Assembly (NCBI GenBank): GCA_035319765.1
Contig: DATHCB010000044.1
Coordinates: 1 to 7,447, forward strand
DNA: 7,447 nt
Direction: 5' to 3'
Source of the DNA: DATHCB01 sp035319765
GTDB taxonomy: Archaea; Thermoproteota; Bathyarchaeia; Bathyarchaeales; SOJC01
The notes beneath the pieces are model-generated. The model was not told the DNA's origin, did no database searches, and saw only the letters and a program-made list of their open reading frames with translations. A program made the position numbers and the translations under genes. Of the stretch, positions 4,079 to 7,447 are shown piece after piece (positions within the stretch are counted from its first letter, which is position 1; every line of letters begins with the position of its first letter).

Positions 4079-5674
4079 TTATGGGGCTTTTTTGGTCGTT
4101 GTCTTGATTCGCGCCGCTTTTTCTGCGGCGTTCAGGGGGATGTTGACTATTTTTGTTAGGGCGCCCATGCCCGAGAACAATGCTCTGAGGTTGTTTATGT
4201 CAGTCAGATCTACTGCGCCGATTACGGGCGCGCCTTCAACATAAACGAGCATGAAGATGAGTAGGCCGATTACGAGTTTTATCCAGTCAACTGTGTTCAG
4301 AAACCAGGTGGGAAGATATGCTGCGAAGGCTGCGATCGCTGAGGCAGCAAGAATCTTTGCTGAGGATTGGAGATCTGCTCTGGTTCCGTAATGCTTCCAT
4401 GTCCAGTGGAGGACCCATATCAAGCTTGGCACTCCGTCGAAGATGCTGGTGATTATGAGTCCCGTTATTCCGAAAGGGGGAATAAGGATGATGCTTAATG
4501 GTACGCCGACGATTACTGTTAAGACGTTCATTTTCATTACTGTTCTGGTTTCTCCCAAGCCTTGTAGAAAGCCGCCTACAGTTAGGCTTCCTAGAAGCAC
4601 GAGCAGTCCAGTTATGGCCATTATTGTGAGGAAGAAGGGCGCGTAGGTGTATTTTACTCCGTACAGCGTGCCTACGGTTGGTCCTGATAAGAAAATAAGG
4701 AACATGGCCACTGGAACTACTAATATGGATGCGTACTTGATTGACGAGGTGAAAATCGTTTTTGCGAGTTCGATCTCATGTTTTGGGTCAATTTTTGCGA
4801 ATGCCGGGAATAGCACTGTCGCTATGGGGGTGGCGAAGAAGCTTAAGAGTACTGTGAAGTTTGATGCCACGAGGTAGCTGCCGTAAGTTGCGTTGCTTGT
4901 AATTGGAACTGCTATAAAAATGTAGATTTGGGCTAAAATGCCCGTTAGGATCGAGCCTACTGCAAGTGGTGTGCCGTAGGTTAGCATTGTTTTGAGCGTT
5001 TTGGTAATGTCAGAATTTTTTGTTCGTTTTTTCCTCAGAGGTCTGAACATGAGGATGTAGAGCGTAGCTACGCCAATTGTTCCTGCCGTCGCGAGACCTA
5101 ACGTGTAGCCAACAACAGCGCCTAGGACTCGGTATCCGAGGAAGACTAATACTGGACCGACGGTGGCCTGCACGACGGCCTGAAGGATGAGTGTGAAACT
5201 GTTCAGTCCCATTCTTTCGAAGCCTATAAAGCCTCCCTGTGAGGCTGCGAGCAGCGAACCTGATATTATCGAGGCTGACGCGATTGCTATATAAGAAGCA
5301 GATTCAGGTTTGCGAAAAACTGTTTGAGCGATGAAGGTAGCTAAACCGAGAGAGACGAAGGAGAGAGCGATGCCGCTTGCGATTTCGAAGACAAGACCAG
5401 CGATGATGACGTCGTGTATCTCTTCATCCCTGTTCGAGGCTCGGAGACTGGCGATGTACTTGATCATGGCGGTGTTTACGCCCCAGTCCCTGAACAAGAT
5501 TATGAGCGTAGATGGTACCAGCACAATGCCGTACAGCCCATAATCAGCGGTCGATAGAAGTCTACCCAAGATTATGCTGCTTATAGCAACGATTAGGGTG
5601 GACGCGACCACGCCTATGAGCAGCCGGAAGCTTCCAGTGACCGAAGTCTTGCCCATGTCAAGAGCTTTTTCCAT
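4079..5674 (-). CDS. Polysaccharide flippase, Wzx/RfbX type (MOP superfamily)
   Basis: The 531-residue protein is hydrophobic throughout, with about 12-14 predicted membrane helices starting at about residue 17. Family hallmarks are the first helix ending in ILGRLLSTADYGLYGIVL (35-52) and the motif FRDWGVNTAMIKYIA (61-75) after helix 2, typical of the polysaccharide-synthesis (RfbX) branch. A polar cytosolic loop FRPLRKKRTKNSDI separates the two halves, and a charged tail ends in TTTKKAP. Relatives flip lipid-linked oligosaccharides from the cytoplasmic to the outer face of the membrane for surface glycans or protein N-glycosylation. The gene follows the epimerase on the same strand after a 113-base gap, so co-transcription is likely. 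ATG 5674 is preceded by GAAAGG at a normal distance; Met7 is an alternative. Which sugar it moves cannot be inferred. Length and domain order look intact. Confidence 0.92.
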   Translation of the reverse strand: MEKALDMGKTSVTGSFRLLIGVVASTLIVAISSIILGRLLSTADYGLYGIVLVPSTLIILFRDWGVNTAMIKYIASLRASNRDEEIHDVIIAGLVFEIASGIALSFVSLGLATFIAQTVFRKPESASYIAIASASIISGSLLAASQGGFIGFERMGLNSFTLILQAVVQATVGPVLVFLGYRVLGAVVGYTLGLATAGTIGVATLYILMFRPLRKKRTKNSDITKTLKTMLTYGTPLAVGSILTGILAQIYIFIAVPITSNATYGSYLVASNFTVLLSFFATPIATVLFPAFAKIDPKHEIELAKTIFTSSIKYASILVVPVAMFLIFLSGPTVGTLYGVKYTYAPFFLTIMAITGLLVLLGSLTVGGFLQGLGETRTVMKMNVLTVIVGVPLSIILIPPFGITGLIITSIFDGVPSLIWVLHWTWKHYGTRADLQSSAKILAASAIAAFAAYLPTWFLNTVDWIKLVIGLLIFMLVYVEGAPVIGAVDLTDINNLRALFSGMGALTKIVNIPLNAAEKAARIKTTTKKAP

Positions 5675-5787
5675 TCCTTTCTACCTTTCAACGATAGCTC
5701 AAGAACATCCTAAACGACTAGGCTCGTAAACTAGGTTTTCTCTTTCGCTGGTCACCGCCTCCAGTTCCGCCCTCCAAAGCCGGGTGT

Positions 5788-6873
5788 TTAATCGCCGCGT
5801 TCGGTTTCCAGTATCTTAACTATTCTCTCTCCGGCTTTGCCGTCTCCAAACGGGTTTTTCCATCTTTGCTTCTTTTCGAGCATAACTCGTGTGCATTTGA
5901 CTATTTTGTCTGGGTTTGTTCCTGCGAGGATGTTTGATCCGACCTCCAGCGTTTCGGGTCTTTCGGTGTTGTCTCTAAGTGTAACACAGGGCACGTTCAG
6001 CGTGCAGGCTTCCTCTTGTACACCCCCTGAGTCCGTGAGAACAAGTCTCGCGTTGCTTTCGAGCCGCAGGAAGCTTAAGTAATCGAGGGGGTCTATGGTG
6101 CTGATTTTGTTGAATTGTAAGCAGAGCTTTTTCAGGTTTTTCTTGGTTCTCGGATGAATTGGGTAGACTATTGGGTAGCCGGTGTCTTTTTGAACTTTCT
6201 CGAGCCCCTCGACGATTCCGTGAAGTCGCTGAGGATTATCGACGTTTTCTTGGCGGTGAATCGTGACGGCAAAATACGTACGAGGCTTTAGATCCAGCTT
6301 TTTTTGTATTCTTGTTTTTCTTTTTTCGTTTGCTATTTTGATGTTCTGTTTGACGGCGTCGACGATGGTGTTGCCCGTGACGAAGATCTTCTGTTTGGGG
6401 ATTCTTTCGTTCAACAGCGTGTCTCTAGCCTTCGCAGTTGGTGCGAATAGTAGGTCGGAGCAGTGGTCGGCTAAGGTTCGGTTTGTTTCCTCGGGCATTT
6501 GTCTGTCATAACTTCTTAGCCCTGCTTCGACGTGTCCGACTTTTATTCCTAATTTTGTCGCCGCTAGGGCTCCTGCGAGAACGGTGTTGGTGTCTCCTTC
6601 AACTAGAACGATTTGTGGTTTTTGTTTGAGCAGGACTCGTTCTATGCCAATGAGCATCTTTCCCGTCTGCTCCGCATGCGTTCCAGATCCGACTTCAAGG
6701 TTACAATCGGCGGTTGGAAGTTCAAGTTGCTCGAAGAAAACCGTATCCATGTTATGGGAGTAATGCTGTCCAGTGTGAATTATCGAGAACTCTAGACCGA
6801 CACGCGTGCATTCACGTATTATGGGTGAGAATTTGATTATCTCTGGTCTAGTTCCAAGCACGATAGAAAGCAG
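5788..6873 (-). CDS. wecB: UDP-N-acetylglucosamine 2-epimerase (non-hydrolysing)
   Basis: The enzyme interconverts UDP-GlcNAc and UDP-ManNAc, feeding ManNAc-type sugars into surface glycans in the cytoplasm. Numbered from the GTG at 6861, motifs are GTRPEIIK (3-10), TGQHY (30-34), EGDTNT (88-93), HVEAGLRS (110-117), PEETNR (123-128), HRQEN (202-206), PIHPRT (234-239), DSGGVQEEA (277-285) and TERPE (299-303). D90, E112, E124 and H202 correspond to the catalytic D95, E117, E131 and H213 of E. coli WecB. The start is unusual. GTG 6861 would remove most of the first Rossmann strand, which the family needs before GTRPE. The frame stays open upstream and encodes LLSIV, but contains no ATG, GTG or TTG before a stop at 6925-6927. 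I therefore place the start at CTG 6871-6873, with AAAGGA 11 nt before it. GTG 6861 remains the conventional choice. The flippase gene follows. Confidence 0.93.
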   Translation of the reverse strand: MLSIVLGTRPEIIKFSPIIRECTRVGLEFSIIHTGQHYSHNMDTVFFEQLELPTADCNLEVGSGTHAEQTGKMLIGIERVLLKQKPQIVLVEGDTNTVLAGALAATKLGIKVGHVEAGLRSYDRQMPEETNRTLADHCSDLLFAPTAKARDTLLNERIPKQKIFVTGNTIVDAVKQNIKIANEKRKTRIQKKLDLKPRTYFAVTIHRQENVDNPQRLHGIVEGLEKVQKDTGYPIVYPIHPRTKKNLKKLCLQFNKISTIDPLDYLSFLRLESNARLVLTDSGGVQEEACTLNVPCVTLRDNTERPETLEVGSNILAGTNPDKIVKCTRVMLEKKQRWKNPFGDGKAGERIVKILETERGD

Positions 6874-6884
6874 TCTGCAAACCG

Positions 6885-6890
6885 TCCTTT
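6885..6890 (-). promoter_or_regulatory. Ribosome-binding site supporting a CTG start of wecB
   Basis: AAAGGA on the minus strand lies 11 nt before CTG 6871-6873 and 23 nt before GTG 6861. The distance suits the CTG better than the GTG, although 11 nt is itself at the long end. Confidence 0.35.
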
Positions 6891-6988
6891 TCAGTTCAGC
6901 ATGCGTTGATGGCGGCGCGTTGGATTAAGATCGCGGATAGCGTCTTGAATTTGCAGAAGCGGAGGTTCTTGGCAATATGATTTGTTTG

Positions 6989-7447
6989 TTATTGTGTCAG
7001 GTTTCGCTTCCGTTTTAGGGCGATCGCTGCCATTAGTGTCGCGAGCACCAGAAGTGGCAGAATGAGATATGAAGGAAATTCGGGGATTGCCGGTATGACG
7101 GTGATGGTGGCAATGTTTGATGTTGCCTGCGCTCTGCTAGCGTCAGTGACTTTCACGTAAATCTTGTAAGAGCCGGTTGAAGAGGGCGCAAAAGTCCATG
7201 TGGTGTTTGTGGCGCCCGAGACAGCTGTACCATTTATGTACCATTGATATGAGTACGGAGAAGTACCGCCCGAAACGTTAAGCGTGAAGAGTTGATGCTG
7301 GCCAACATCCAAGGTCGCGGATGTGGGCAATATGCCGACTGAAAGCGCAGCGTTCACGATTATCGTTGCGGTGTTTGACTTCACTCTGCTTCCCACGTTG
7401 TCTGTGACGTTAACGTAAACCGTGTACGACCCAGGGGAACTCGGTGT
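6989..7447 (-). CDS. Ig-like-repeat surface protein with PEF-CTERM-like anchor (5' partial)
   Basis: The frame runs off the right edge, leaving the last 152 residues. Residues 1-31 are the end of one Ig-like/PKD-like repeat (SPGSYTVYVNVTDNVGSRVK). Residues 35-117 are a complete second repeat with the typical PYSYQWYINGTAVSGATNTT core and the GSYKIYVKVTD closing strand. The two repeats share the GSY-x-(V/I)-Y-V-x-VTD motif, so more copies are expected upstream. The protein ends IPEFPSYLILPLLVLATLMA and a basic KRKR stretch: a PEF motif, one membrane helix and a positive tail, which is the architecture of PEF-CTERM signals handled by archaeosortases. The protein is therefore extracellular and anchored. 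Several sequons suggest N-glycosylation. GTG 7394-7396 inside the second-to-last repeat is not a start. The gene lies 115 bases upstream of wecB on the same strand. Confidence 0.85.
   Translation of the reverse strand, partial: TPSSPGSYTVYVNVTDNVGSRVKSNTATIIVNAALSVGILPTSATLDVGQHQLFTLNVSGGTSPYSYQWYINGTAVSGATNTTWTFAPSSTGSYKIYVKVTDASRAQATSNIATITVIPAIPEFPSYLILPLLVLATLMAAIALKRKRNLTQ

Noticed and set aside
5331..5543. Plus-strand open frames opposite the flippase, epimerase and 308-residue genes
   Set aside because: They lie antisense within genes with clear family identity and show no family signal of their own.
1..7447. Search for tRNA genes, CRISPR arrays, box C/D RNAs and insertion-sequence ends
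   Set aside because: TTCGA-like sites lack flanking T-arm stems, no regular repeat-spacer pattern exists, RTGATGA-like sites lie in coding sequence or lack D boxes, and no transposase or terminal inverted repeats were seen.

Overview
The window looks like a stretch of an uncultivated archaeal chromosome. Three things point there: promoters of the archaeal TATA type sit immediately upstream of short leaders, a surface protein ends in a PEF-CTERM-like anchor, and the hydrophobic small proteins and the VapBC pair resemble archaeal ones. A Bathyarchaeia-like or other TACK-group archaeon is my best guess, from protein style only. No rRNA, tRNA, CRISPR array, insertion sequence or integrase was recognised.

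Layout, left to right. (1) Positions 2-124 are the 3' end of a plus-strand gene whose protein ends in a dockerin-type calcium-binding repeat; a 6-bp hairpin touches its stop codon. (2) Positions 452-1606 hold a minus-strand pair: a two-TM protein of 308 residues with a soluble C-terminal domain, followed 21 nt later by a 68-residue two-TM protein. Neither has a function I can name. (3) Positions 1934-2589 are a compact, self-contained vapBC toxin-antitoxin operon with a TATA box, a perfect 12-bp palindrome in the operator position, a 4-nt gene overlap and a hairpin plus oligo-T terminator. (4) Positions 2590-3215 are non-coding on present evidence, but rich in T-tracts, including three copies of a 10-mer and a textbook intrinsic-terminator hairpin. 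(5) Positions 3216-3712 carry a gene for a small secreted beta-rich protein, driven by a promoter sharing a 13-mer with that of vapBC. (6) From 7447 back to 4079 on the minus strand lie three genes in the same direction: the end of an Ig-like-repeat surface protein with a PEF-CTERM-like tail, a WecB-type UDP-GlcNAc 2-epimerase, and a MOP-superfamily (Wzx/RfbX-type) polysaccharide flippase.

The theme is the cell surface. The epimerase would supply UDP-ManNAc, the flippase would move a lipid-linked glycan across the membrane, and three secreted or anchored proteins lie on either side. Four N-glycosylation sequons in the small secreted protein fit that picture, although no glycosyltransferase or oligosaccharyltransferase is in view. 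The vapBC module looks like an independent insertion between surface genes. The most useful follow-ups are the vapBC palindrome, the apparent non-ATG start of the epimerase, the possible pilin nature of the small secreted protein, and the transcript structure of the T-tract-rich gap.
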